Shown here: positions 12,487 through 21,421 of the stretch, in pieces
Layout: each line of letters begins with the position of its first letter
Numbering within the stretch: the first letter of the stretch is position 1
Source of the DNA: Prostheceraeus crozeri
Lineage: Eukaryota > Platyhelminthes > Polycladida > Euryleptidae
Assembly: GCA_907163375.1 (NCBI GenBank)
Contig: CAJQUW010007736.1
Coordinates: 173,549-237,548, forward strand
Reading direction: 5' to 3'
DNA: 64,000 nucleotides
Notes under the pieces: model-generated
What the model was told of the DNA's origin: nothing
Seen by the model: the letters and a program-made list of their open reading frames with translations, nothing else
Database searches by the model: none
Made by a program: the position numbers and the translations under genes

Positions 12487-13417
12487 TGTTCTGGCCGCGC
12501 TGCCTCTGAAGAACAGTTACGGTAGAATGAATTCTTCTATACAATACAATTTGCAAACACATTGACAAGTCAAAATATATTTGTGCAAATCCAAGAAGTA
12601 AACTGTTATGACAACAGCATAGTGCATGTGTAAAATTACCCAAATTGGACCCTAGTAGTCTGTGAAAAAAGCAGTTTGCAAAAATGATAGGGATGAATCA
12701 GCTTTAGTCCAAAGCAAGTAGTTGAATGATTTTAAACGGGTAAAGAAATAACTGACGAACACTAGTATGGATTCGACAAAAATCTGGAAATGTGATGGTT
12801 TTGACAAAAAATCCGGACTTCAGCAGATTCTGTCAAAAAATCCGGACATCAGCAGATTCTGTCAAAAAATCCGGACAATCCGGACGTCCGGATAAAATCC
12901 GGACGTATGGCAACCCTGCACCCATCCTCTTCAAGATGACAAACAGGGACAATCAGAAGACAACGATTTTAACCGGAAATGACAGGGTCGGTAGTGCGGA
13001 AAAATCCTCAAGAAATCCAGAAGATACCGAAGTGTCTTCTATGCCAGGTGTTTTCAAAGAAAATTATGTAGAGAACGATATTGAAAATTCGGAAACGACA
13101 CATGTACAAGTCGCAAAGCATGCCAAATTTGTGAGATAGAATTAAGTTCTTCCTTCCTGAAGGATTTCAAGCGGGAGTTGTAATTGGAAGAGGTGGAAAA
13201 AAAGTGGACGAAATAGATTCTATTTCAACATTGAGAGTGATGACGGAGGGAAATTCGGGGTTAATCTACAGGATGTTGATTTTGAAATGGAAACGAAGGT
13301 TCAACACAAAATGAAACACGGTATTTGCTACTAATGACAAAAGGAATGAATCATCTCTAGAGGACGCTTAAACTGAAGATCTGGAAAATTGTAGAACTTT
13401 TGATGTGCATTGGAAGT

Positions 13418-14820
13418 CGGGGTAATATGGGCATGTAGGCTTCGGACGAGTTCATCCAGATAGTATATCTTATTCGCTCAATATGTGTGGTTGCCATCTC
13501 TCAAGACTAAATACGGTCATGAGGCATTTAAATGCATCGATTTGGCACGATGCGGATCGATAGATGCTCAGGTGGACAAGTTTGAACATTTTCAGATTTC
13601 TGATATTTTTGTGATAAGTCTCACACCGAGTGACATCCTAGAATCTATTTTTGATGTTGGCTATGTTGCATCTGCAGGTGTCCACAAAATACAAAAGTTT
13701 TCTTGAATTCCTGATACTTCCGATTGTAGAGCTTGAAATGTTTTCCTTTGTGACACCGGGGTATTATGGGCACTGTGGCAGTGTGGTATGCCGCAGTGTG
13801 GTTGACCGATTCCCGAGATTCATAAGAAGAAATGAATAGGATGGCCGCGAACAGAAGACTACGCTTCATATCGGAGACACCTGCAGAACTGGTTTTTGCC
13901 TACTCCGATATGATAAGAAGAAATATTTTGATGTTTGCAAGCTACAATTTCTGCTAGCAGGTAATTTTAATAGGAAATCCGTCAACACTTTCGTTAACTC
14001 TGTGACTTAACTAATCGAATTATTTTCCGAGTTAGGAATGCCCATGGCGAATTGATGTATTTTCGAAACCTGGGATTTCCCATATCTTTGCCTGGAAGCT
14101 GATTAACACTTAAACAAACTTAATTAGTCTTCATTCATTTTAGTACTATTGACCCCGAATGGACACGTACGAGACTATGAGTCTACAAAAGCTACCAAGA
14201 CAAGATTCACTATGAAGGAGAATGACGAGGTTTTTTCCATAGCTGATATCACTCACGACCTCAAATAACTTACTCAGACTGCCATCCGGAGGATAGCATT
14301 CGAATTTTGTGGAACGGTTGACGTGAAGGAAACATTGAAAAGGGGACGTTGAAATAATAGCCATCAAATTTCATATGTGCACTTTTGTATCTAATTAATA
14401 AATTTATTTGTAATTGTTACAGATATCCAGAGTCGACACGAACATTTACAGATTTTGTTTCTGAATTCTTAATTATGGCCAATAAATTAACATAATCACA
14501 TTAAATGATACTTCAAAAAATTGAGAATATCTAATACTGCGCCTAACTAAACTTTTACACGCAAGCATTATGAAATTTTCTTTTTTATGTTAGATGCCCG
14601 TAATACCACAGTTGGGGGCCCATAATACTCCATGGATTTTTTCGATGGCAAATGACACATTTTCGTATTGTTTGCGGACGATCAAAAAAATATTTTGTCA
14701 CCTGTTCACTATAACACATCGTTTATTGATTGTTCACTAATACAAGCATAGAAACAATAGCAATGAATCACTTTGGTGGCCTCAGTGGATCGTAACACAA
14801 AACATGCCCATAATACCCCG
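13418..14820. mobile_element. Non-autonomous TIR element of unknown superfamily, nested in the copia element
   Basis: The left end CGGGGTAATATGGGCATGT (13418) is mirrored at the right end, ACATGCCCATAATACCCCG (ending 14820). Copia sequence can be followed on both sides (a RTFDVHWKS-like end before it, WITWDRTLSTRWAYSQK after it). Internal extra copies of the terminal motif occur near 13,757 (GGGGTATTATGGGC) and in reverse near 14,617. No target duplication was recognised and no transposase is recognisable in its short reading frames. Confidence 0.6.
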
Positions 14821-14825
14821 GCTTC

Positions 14826-15370
14826 CCTTACACAAGTGGATAACCTGGGACAGGACACTGTCTACCAGATGGGCATATTCTCAGAAAGTTTCAGTGACTG
14901 ATGAGAAAATCCCCAAAGCACGATTGGTAGTTCAAAGTTTCAAGGAACAAAGTGAGATTAAAGCATATTCACCGACGCCCGACGGCTGCAAAAGCCACAC
15001 TGAGACTGTTTCAGGCAGTAGCTGCAAATGAGAAATGGAAAATAAAATACTATAAAATAATACTAAATAATAATAATTAAATAATAATAAATAATAATTT
15101 ATAAATAATAATAAAATAATACTATACTAATAAAATAATATTAAGGCAGCTTTTCTCCACGGTCAAGGCATCGAGAGAAATTATTGAGTCCACCACCAGA
15201 GGCTAGAGATGAAGGATTCGTATGGAAATTGAAGAAGGTTGTCAGGAATTGTCAGGTTGTCAAAGCTGCCAGGAATTAGCTCTTCAGTATCAAGGACTAC
15301 TTAAAGAGTCTTCAGTGTCAGTAATAGCTTCTTGACAAAGCGCTGTTTCCTTGGTTTATCGGCGTATTAC
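14826..15370 (+). pseudogene. copia-type reverse transcriptase fragment, split by a microsatellite
   Basis: The fragment starts HKWITWDRTLSTRWAYSQKV and KIPKARLVVQSFKEQ, the conserved N-terminal RT block of Ty1/copia. After a frameshift it continues PTAAKATLRLFQAVAANEKW, then an AAT-rich tract takes the place of a few codons, and the frame resumes at about 15,144 with KAAFLHG (the FLxG block) and PPPEARDEGFVWKLKKVVR. The catalytic YVDD block is not present; the fragment stops about where the next TIR element starts at 15,375. Confidence 0.7.
15040..15145. repeat. AAT microsatellite inside reverse transcriptase
   Basis: About 105 bases of AAT/AATAAT with a few interruptions. It sits between RT residues NEKWKIK and KAAFLHG, which are separated by only a few residues in copia elements, so it replaced or expanded within the coding line. 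Confidence 0.8.
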
Positions 15371-15374
15371 TTAC

Positions 15375-16396
15375 CACGTGGATCAATTCAGTTCGAAAAT
15401 CTCATTACTTTTACGTGGATTAATTCACACACTAAACCCTATGTCTAACTTAACGTGGATTAATTCATCAAATCTATCCGAGCTATAAAATTAAATTTTA
15501 ACACAGACTCACATTTTATTCATACCATCAAGTACGCCTTTAATGCGAATATTTGGCAAGTGTGCTAGCAAAGCCATCCATGAGCATAATTTTGTTGACC
15601 GTAATAATCGTGAGGTCCACACAAAAATGTTGAAAATATGTGGATGAGATGAAAGAGAAAGCTAAATAGGCAGTTTGCCACAAGTGAAGCCCACTTTGAA
15701 AGCTACCTCCATGAAATCATTTGGAGGAATACCGCTAGAGATCGATGTATGTTTTCCAGGAATTCATGAAAATCATCCGATTTACGTATGTTCTGTCACT
15801 ATATATATATGAGTCAAATCTTGACGCTTCTTGGTTTCACCAATTCTTCCTTTTATTTAGAATTTCAAGTTTAGGTCGTCAATTCATGGAGATATGGTAA
15901 TTTTGTTATTACACAACCCGTAAAAGATTACATTTAAATATTTAGATCTATAGATTTATATCAACGATTTGCAAGCACACCAGAGTTTTTCATCACTATT
16001 ATTTAACTTTTGATTGATGCGTTAATGTACACATTCCATCATATGTTCGCAGCGTAGTAGATGTTATAAACAAGTCTGTGGTAAAAGTATAATTTTATAG
16101 CTTGAAAATGCTTGATGAATTAATCCACGCAAAAGTAGACATAGGCTTCATTGTGTGAATTAATCCACGTAATTGCAGAATACTGAACTACTCCACGTGA
16201 AGATGGGCGATCCAACGAAATTCAACAATCAAGACCGAGCTGGTGAGCGTTGATTGGTGTTGAACGTCTTGGGTGTTGAACGTCCACTTGGCTACATCGC
16301 TACACAAATGGAAGGTCTTCGATAATTATTGGGTATTTTTAAAATTTTTGGTGTGAAATCAATCCACGTTAAGCTAACACGTTAATCAATCCACGG
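15375..16396. mobile_element. Non-autonomous TIR element with subterminal ACGTGGATTAATTCA repeats
   Basis: About 120 bases from 15,375 are matched in reverse complement at about 16,090-16,205: same order of ACGTGGATTAATTCACAC, CCTATGTCTAC/AAC and TAGCTATAAAATT-like blocks with moderate divergence. The motif ACGTGGATYAATTCA occurs at least three times on the left (15,376; 15,413; 15,455) and in reverse near 16,123, 16,160, 16,192, 16,360 and 16,386. The true right end is either about 16,205 or about 16,396. No protein is recognisable and no clear target duplication was found. Confidence 0.55.
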
Positions 16397-16630
16397 CACC
16401 CTAAGTTCCTAACGCAATCTAGGCTTTTCAAGGTAGAATACAATGTTAACTGAGAATTGTCATTTTCGAAAAATTGATGTGTGAAAAGTCATAGCATCAC
16501 ATACATTTTCCAGTTTTCGTAAATTGAAGATGCTTCATCATACGCACATCTCCAATGATTCTACAGCTTTGGTAGTTTGCAATTTTTAAGTTAGCTGGAC
16601 TGCGAAACAGAAACTGCAACATTGACTTAC
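16397..16630. other. Intron 1 start of the LYSMD-like gene
   Basis: Minus-strand intron beginning with GTAAGT at 16630. I found no further LYSMD exon in the leftward sequence; all of it that I can interpret is transposon. Confidence 0.45.
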
Positions 16631-16786
16631 TGATACACCATAACGAACAGCTAGGCCGGTAAGTGAGTCGTTTGCTCGTAATTTATGGACCAAGTGCTTC
16701 TGAACGGCTTGTGACCCACGATGCAGGGCGCCGTACATCTGTCGTTGCCCGCGAGAAGAAGTTAGAATACCCGACGCCTCTGCCAT
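16631..16786 (-). CDS. First coding exon of a LysM-domain protein (LYSMD1/2-like)
   Basis: The minus-strand frame from the ATG at 16786 encodes 52 residues and ends exactly at a consensus splice donor (GTAAGT at 16630-16625), phase 0. After an N-terminal YGALHRGS stretch comes the first half of a LysM domain, VHKLRANDSLTGLAVRYGVS, matching the hVxxGDTLxGLAlkYGVs pattern. In animal LYSMD1/2 proteins one N-terminal LysM domain is followed by a long disordered tail; they are intracellular proteins of unclear function. The second half of the LysM domain must lie in the next exon to the left and was not found, so either the intron is very long and transposon-filled or this is an isolated exon or pseudogene. 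The frame is open upstream to 16828 but the ATG at 16786 fits the family start. Confidence 0.72.
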
Positions 16787-16898
16787 GACCCGAATCAATT
16801 CACGCGATTCCAGATCGTTGAACTTCAATTATGAAGTATTTTGTATAATTTTCTCAAATAATTGAAAATTTTCTATAAAACATTTAAATTTCATTAAA
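16787..16898. promoter_or_regulatory. Possible shared promoter between two divergent genes
   Basis: The ATG codons of the LYSMD-like exon (minus) and the small ORF (plus) are only 112 bases apart. The interval is very AT-rich (TTTTGTATAATTTTCTC, TTTTCTATAAAACATTT). A bidirectional promoter is inferred from the spacing only; if the small ORF starts at an acceptor site further right the arrangement changes. Confidence 0.3.
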
Positions 16899-17162
16899 AT
16901 GACATATCTTTGGAAGAGCCTTTTATTATTTTTGTTTTGTTATAGCAGTTGCTGTTATAACATTTTTAATACCGCTAGTTTTAAATTATTCATAAAACCT
17001 AAACCACGAGTATCAACAAAACGAAAAATGCCTCCACCTTATGCAGTTAATCACCACTTGCGATATGAAATCATTGGAACAAACCCCAGCAAGCAAAAGC
17101 TTGAAGCAATGAAAATGCAGAAGGATAGAATATCAGTACGGTTTGTCGAAGAATTCAACTAA
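16899..17162 (+). CDS. Small ORF, 87 codons, unknown
   Basis: Starts at an ATG, has a hydrophobic N-terminus (LLLFLFCYSSCCYNIF) and then a basic, proline-containing stretch PKPRVSTKRKMPPPYAV and a charged tail ending RFVEEFN. I do not recognise it. An acceptor-like TTTGTTTTGTTATAG lies inside it near 16,945, so the real coding part could be a last exon starting there, or a shorter protein starting at the internal ATG before PPPYAVNHHLRYEIIG. A polyadenylation signal follows 103 bases after the stop. Composition of the second half (varied amino acids, few repeats) looks more like protein than random AT-rich DNA. Confidence 0.35.
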   Translation: MTYLWKSLLLFLFCYSSCCYNIFNTASFKLFIKPKPRVSTKRKMPPPYAVNHHLRYEIIGTNPSKQKLEAMKMQKDRISVRFVEEFN

Positions 17163-17264
17163 TCAAGGAGATTATACAAAATGCTTGTATAATTGGATGG
17201 ATTAAATAGGATTTAAGTTACTAAATCATAGGCTATTGAGACCTTGCTTTTCAATTTCAACCAA

Positions 17265-17270
17265 AATAAA
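17265..17270 (+). terminator. Polyadenylation signal AATAAA after the small ORF
   Basis: AATAAA about 100 bases downstream of the TAA of the small ORF at 17,162. Position and strand fit; not proven. Confidence 0.35.
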
Positions 17271-18175
17271 ATATTAGAGATTAAAGTTTCACAGAAGATG
17301 TAGTTCATTTTGATGAATGAAATCTCCAAGATGCGATTATAACTTCCCACAGAACTTTAATTTCTCACTCTAAAAGTTGAAGAAAATCGGGTGAGGCAAA
17401 AATCGTCAGAAACTGGCCGGACACTCTACATTTACTTGTCTGGTGAAAATTTAAATGAGCACATATTCGACATTGTTATCTCTTATAATTGCACTTAGGA
17501 ACACAGCGTTGACCATGCTTGCGAGCATGTAGTCTTAGAGCACATTTCAACGCCTCGCTGTAGCCTCCGTTCTCCGTACACCCGTTTTAGTAAGTGGTTC
17601 CATCTTCCCCACCTGTCTGCGGTGACTTCATCATGAATTCTTTTGTTTAGACGACTACTTGGCATTGGTGAGAGATTAGTTTGAGACAAGTCTGAAATTC
17701 GACCAAATTGCACTTTTAACTATCACACTACATCAATAGAAAATACGAAAGTATATTCCTTCTGAAGACCTTACTCCTGCATCATTGGATGAGCGAGAGG
17801 TCAAGATTTGATGAAATTTCAAAAAAAATAAAGCTTCGAAGAGTACGTTTTCGTAATCTACGATATTTCTTTTGATTGCATAACCATTTAAGAGCCTTTA
17901 CATAGCTCTTTTTTTATATAAGAATCATCATTTTTACTGAATAAGAAAGGAACGAGGCTCTGATATCGACGCTCGCATAAGTCGATATTCAAATCAGTGC
18001 ATTAGTTTGGCTTCTTCGGGGTTGTCCCTGTCAATCAAACAGTATGCAAATAGTCAATTTGAGTTTCTTTTTTGCCTCAATGTAGAATAGTTGTCCTATA
18101 TAATAGTTCTCTTGTCACTCGCTTGAAAGTAGTAATCTGCTTTTCTTTCAAGGATATTACCTAATGACTGACAAC
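17271..18175. other. No gene seen
   Basis: AT-rich. The first exon (with start codon) of the CFAP141-like gene is expected somewhere to the left of 18,601, but no short ATG exon with a phase-0 donor could be fixed with confidence. Confidence 0.4.
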
Positions 18176-18179
18176 ATAG

Positions 18180-18345
18180 GTCTGTCATGATATCATTGAG
18201 CAATTAAAGAGAATGACAGCTAATAAGGGAAATACTTCAGCACCCTTAATTCCCCGACCGTACTCACCTGACCCAGGAATCGAACCGAAGTCCGCGGTAG
18301 AGATGAGCTGGCTCCTTCACTAGGCCAAGCCGATTGTGCGAAAGG
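18180..18345 (-). repeat. tRNA-derived SINE
   Basis: On the minus strand an A-box-like TGGCCTAGTGAAGG (18327-18314) is followed by a perfect B box GGTTCGATTCC (18286-18276), the internal RNA polymerase III promoter of tRNA genes. The folds of a normal tRNA are not complete and an unrelated tail follows, so a tRNA-derived SINE is more likely than a working tRNA gene. Confidence 0.55.
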
Positions 18346-18600
18346 AATGCGAGTGCAAACAGAAGTGTATGACATCGGCAGTCTATTGTCCAATTATATT
18401 CTCCTAATTGATCTTAATGAATCTTACTTAATCTATGGACCTATCAACTGCAAGTATTACATGTGCCTATATGTGTTTCAAGTTTTTGCTGTTGGGCCTT
18501 ATATTTGCAACTGCTGTATTTAGTCAATCGCTGACAATTTAATGTGTGAATGAAGATGTTGATAATGTATGCATGCCTACCGGGTTTTTGCTAATTTCAG

Positions 18601-18641
18601 GGCGATGAAGAAAACGCTGCCAAGCTGAAGATTTTAGCTGA
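18601..18641 (+). CDS. CFAP141: CFAP141-like gene, internal exon
   Basis: A 41-base exon bounded by TTTTTGCTAATTTCAG on the left and GTGAGTAT on the right. It encodes GDEENAAKLKILA plus two bases of the next codon. Those two bases (GA) combine with the first base (A) of the exon at 27,610 to give Glu, and the frame then runs on without a stop. It corresponds to the helical stretch before the conserved Trp in CFAP141/C1orf189, a small microtubule inner protein of ciliary doublets. An exon this short would not be believed alone; the phase match and the downstream exons support it. An upstream exon with the start codon is still missing. Confidence 0.6.
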
Positions 18642-18649
18642 GTGAGTAT

Positions 18650-20865
18650 TTTTAGTATTTTTCTTGTCTTCTTTCTGATGGTAGGATTCATTACAAGCCT
18701 TCTTAATGATGGGGAATGTTTTATAGATTGAATTTGTCCTGTTGCGGTAAGTTAATGACTAGTGACTATACTACTTTGTGTTACAATGTGTTTAGTGTTT
18801 ATATTTGTTCATATAATCACGTCGTTGTAAATTTGCAACCGCAGCTCTCCGTGTTTTGGAACTGAACCCAGACGTGCGCACCTAGGCATGGATGGCTAGA
18901 ATAATGGCTACATGCTCTTTATCTTTGATGTCTGATTCTGTGTAATACATGAACTCGTAGCAGTCTCTTCATTCAGAGATTTTAATCGAAATTTGCAAGT
19001 AGAAATACAGACAATCGCGCTACAAACATATGCGAAAATGACGAATACACACGCACATAATATCAGCTTATCATTTCTGAAAATAGGGATTTGCAGATTG
19101 AATCATGGATAGACAATTTGAGCTATGATAGACAATAGTTCCAGAAAAGTCACTGGTGCGGGTTTACCACTTGATCTGTGTTGAATTTATCAATCAATAC
19201 TCATTTTTGATTTGAAAGATAACCACAACTTACTTGCACCAAAGATGCATGTTAGAAGCATTTTCGGAAGTTAGTGAACAAACTTTGTGATGTATTTCTG
19301 ATTACAAGGTGGTATAAAAGAAATCGCTGCTATTTTACTTTTGAGCAAAGGACTAAGACGTCCAAAAGCGATGCTGCTGCACATCTTGTAATATGTTATA
19401 TCAAATGCATGTTTATCTAGAAAAAAATGCATGGAATCTCAGCTTCAATGATATCTACCTGTTCAATGACAATGATTATCCCTTTCTCTTTTCTTCAATG
19501 GTTCGTGAATGTTATGGTTATTTTTGTGATTACAATGCACAAAATTATATCTGTTCGATACAGTACAACAGTTGCACTTGCACTTAATTTTTCAGTGCGC
19601 TACAGCTGAGCAAAGTCGAAGACATCGATGAATAGCGCTCAATTCACTCTGCTAAATATCTCTTTGCGTCAACGCTGTGGATTCGAGTCTCTTCAATAAA
19701 ATCTAACTACTTAAGCATCTTAAGAATGGAATTGTCTGTTTGTAATGCACTCATATTGTTCTTCGCATTTTGCTTGAAATAACTACAAATCAACCCTACA
19801 AAAACTTCAACTTTGATATCTCAATCTTGTGCCTTTTTCAAATTGGGAAGATTTGACCGATATTGTGGAGTGGAATCCAAAGTGCGAGAAACAGCAAACT
19901 AGACTTGCCCACTTAATATCAACCTAATACTAGGCCTACACTACTCTTGGGGACCTTAATATTTTGCGCACCATGAAGAGTTTATGTATATACGGACACT
20001 CCATCAAAACAACAAAGGACGCAACGACTGTCATGGGTCAATATGACGATAATTACAGACGTTGATGTCAGAAGTGGGATTGCGATGTCGTGCGCCGGCG
20101 CATTTGAAAAATAAGTAGCTGCTTGAAATATGTGTTAAAGCTTCAATTTTGGCACCATCTTCGGCGAAGGAATCTGATATTTCAGACCTTAACGGAAATT
20201 CATCGATTTTTGCATTCGTGCTCAAGGACCTATTGTCTGCTATTTATGAGTTTTCATTCACCTCAGACTGAACAACTGTTATTCCAGCCGCCTACCGAGA
20301 CTGATCCTACGGACGGTTGATTTGAGCTTGCATATATCCTCATGACATCATCACTTGATAGAGATGAACAATATACTCGTATCAAAATTTTCAGTTTTTT
20401 CGCTGATACACCAACAAAATTCAGAGAAACATTAACTGCAACTGCTTTATTGTTATGGAAGCAGATGTGTCACCTATCTGCTTCAACCACAGAGCTTATA
20501 TCACCTGCAGGGCTATCAGCATATGCTATACTTTCAACAACTAGCTAACAGAGTCAGCATCAAATATACATGAATGATAGACGCTACCATTTATTTGTGT
20601 CAGAAGGATGGCAATGTCTCTCGAATCACTTATTTTCAATGCCCCATCAGTTACTTAATCCGATATTGCTTACCATGTTCAGTTTTCGGCCATCAGTTCA
20701 GCCATCTGAAAGTTTTAACATCTCAAAAGTAAGAAATGGAAAGATAGACTGCTGCACTACATGAGAACCATCGAAATTGAATCGCATGCTCAATTGAACA
20801 AGAGAGTTCAATGGAAGAGATGATCAAAATTCTAGATACACATTCACATAGAGATTGACATCGAT
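18650..20865. other. Intron of the CFAP141-like gene, no gene seen
   Basis: AT-rich. Plus-strand frames at 20,123-20,764 are open in pieces but carry no motif I recognise. Confidence 0.4.
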
Positions 20866-20953
20866 CAGCAAGTTGACCAAAACGAAAGAGTAAATATCAC
20901 ACTCTACCACGAGACAAAAATCAGTTTCTGCGGTTACGCACTCTGCAATCTTT

Positions 20954-21145
20954 GTGATTATCAGCCGCACGGCTAAGCTCGGATTTCAGAAAGACATCAT
21001 CGACTATAGACCACATCGTCAGATAATGCAGAAACACAGCGAACACAATATCCCCTTCTACATGTTGTTCATTGATTTCGATAAAGCATTCGACTCCGTA
21101 GAACACAACGCAATTTTAAATGCTTTAAAACTCCAAGGCGTCTAG
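20954..21145 (+). pseudogene. Non-LTR reverse transcriptase, motif A fragment
   Basis: The fragment has a degenerate QAGF-like block (KLGFQKDIIDYRPHRQIM), then KHSEHNIPFYMLFIDFDKAF and DSVEHNAILNALKLQGV, which is RT motif A with its catalytic Asp (FIDFDKAFDSV) as in RTE/BovB-like LINEs. The frame stops at 21,143 but homology (HAKLIQAIN) continues to about 21,177, where the nested element starts. The rest of the RT is on the far side of that insertion. Confidence 0.78.
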
Positions 21146-21421
21146 CATCAACACGCTAAGCTCATACAAGCCATTAACAGGGTTCATACAGATCCTGGAA
21201 ATCCTCGAAAACCTTGAAAAGTTCTGAAATGATGAATTCTTAAACTTTTCCAGGTTTTCAAGGAACATTATCAAATCCCAAAACTTTTCAATGTTTTCAA
21301 GGATTTCCAGGATCTGTATGAACCCTGTTAATGGCTTGTATGAGCTTAGCGTGTTGATGCTAGACGCCTTGGAGTTTTAAAGCATTCAAAATTGCGTTGT
21401 GTTTTACGGAGTCGAATGCTT
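21084..21421. repeat. Inverted duplication across an insertion junction
   Basis: The arm 21,084-21,223 contains the end of the RT motif-A fragment and the first 45 bases of the nested element. The same stretch returns in reverse complement at 21,282-21,421, with a spacer of about 58 bases and few mismatches. The arm therefore crosses the boundary at 21,178 between two unrelated elements, so the duplication happened after the insertion. Confidence 0.85.

Larger units (their letters stand above)
9763..12918 (-). mobile_element. hAT-like DNA transposon nested in the copia element
   Basis: The ends match as inverted repeats CAGGGTTGCCA (left from 9763; right end at 12918 reads TGGCAACCCTG). Near the right end a 29-bp motif ending AATCCGGAC is repeated in tandem (about 12,808-12,905), and a CCGGAC copy is also near the left end. 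Flanks TACCCA and CACCCA may be a decayed target duplication. The copia linker sequence resumes on the right side (about 12,925-13,140), which supports an insertion boundary here. It contains a minus-strand transposase (12486-10892) and a 52-bp minisatellite. Confidence 0.72.
6805..15370 (+). mobile_element. Ty1/copia-type LTR retrotransposon remnant, target of several nested insertions
   Basis: Pieces of one retrotransposon occur in order on the plus strand: Gag with a zinc knuckle, protease (LDSACT), integrase, and reverse transcriptase. The order protease-integrase-RT is that of Ty1/copia. A likely primer binding site starts TGGTAGCAGAACGTGG at 6805, directly after a sequence ending TTCA that would be the 3' end of the 5' LTR; a polyadenylation-like AATAAA lies near 6,738. 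The 3' LTR was not found. The coding line is broken by stops and frameshifts and by insertions at 8,804-9,201, 9,763-12,918 and 13,418-14,820, by an AAT microsatellite at about 15,040-15,145, and it stops where another TIR element begins at 15,375. Confidence 0.72.

Noticed and set aside
18276-18327. Functional tRNA gene
   Set aside because: A and B boxes are present but the acceptor stem and anticodon arm do not form a normal tRNA by eye; a tRNA-derived SINE explains it better.
20123-20764. Chain of short plus-strand frames upstream of the LINE RT
   Set aside because: No conserved block of endonuclease, Gag or host protein recognised; frames are of the length expected by chance.
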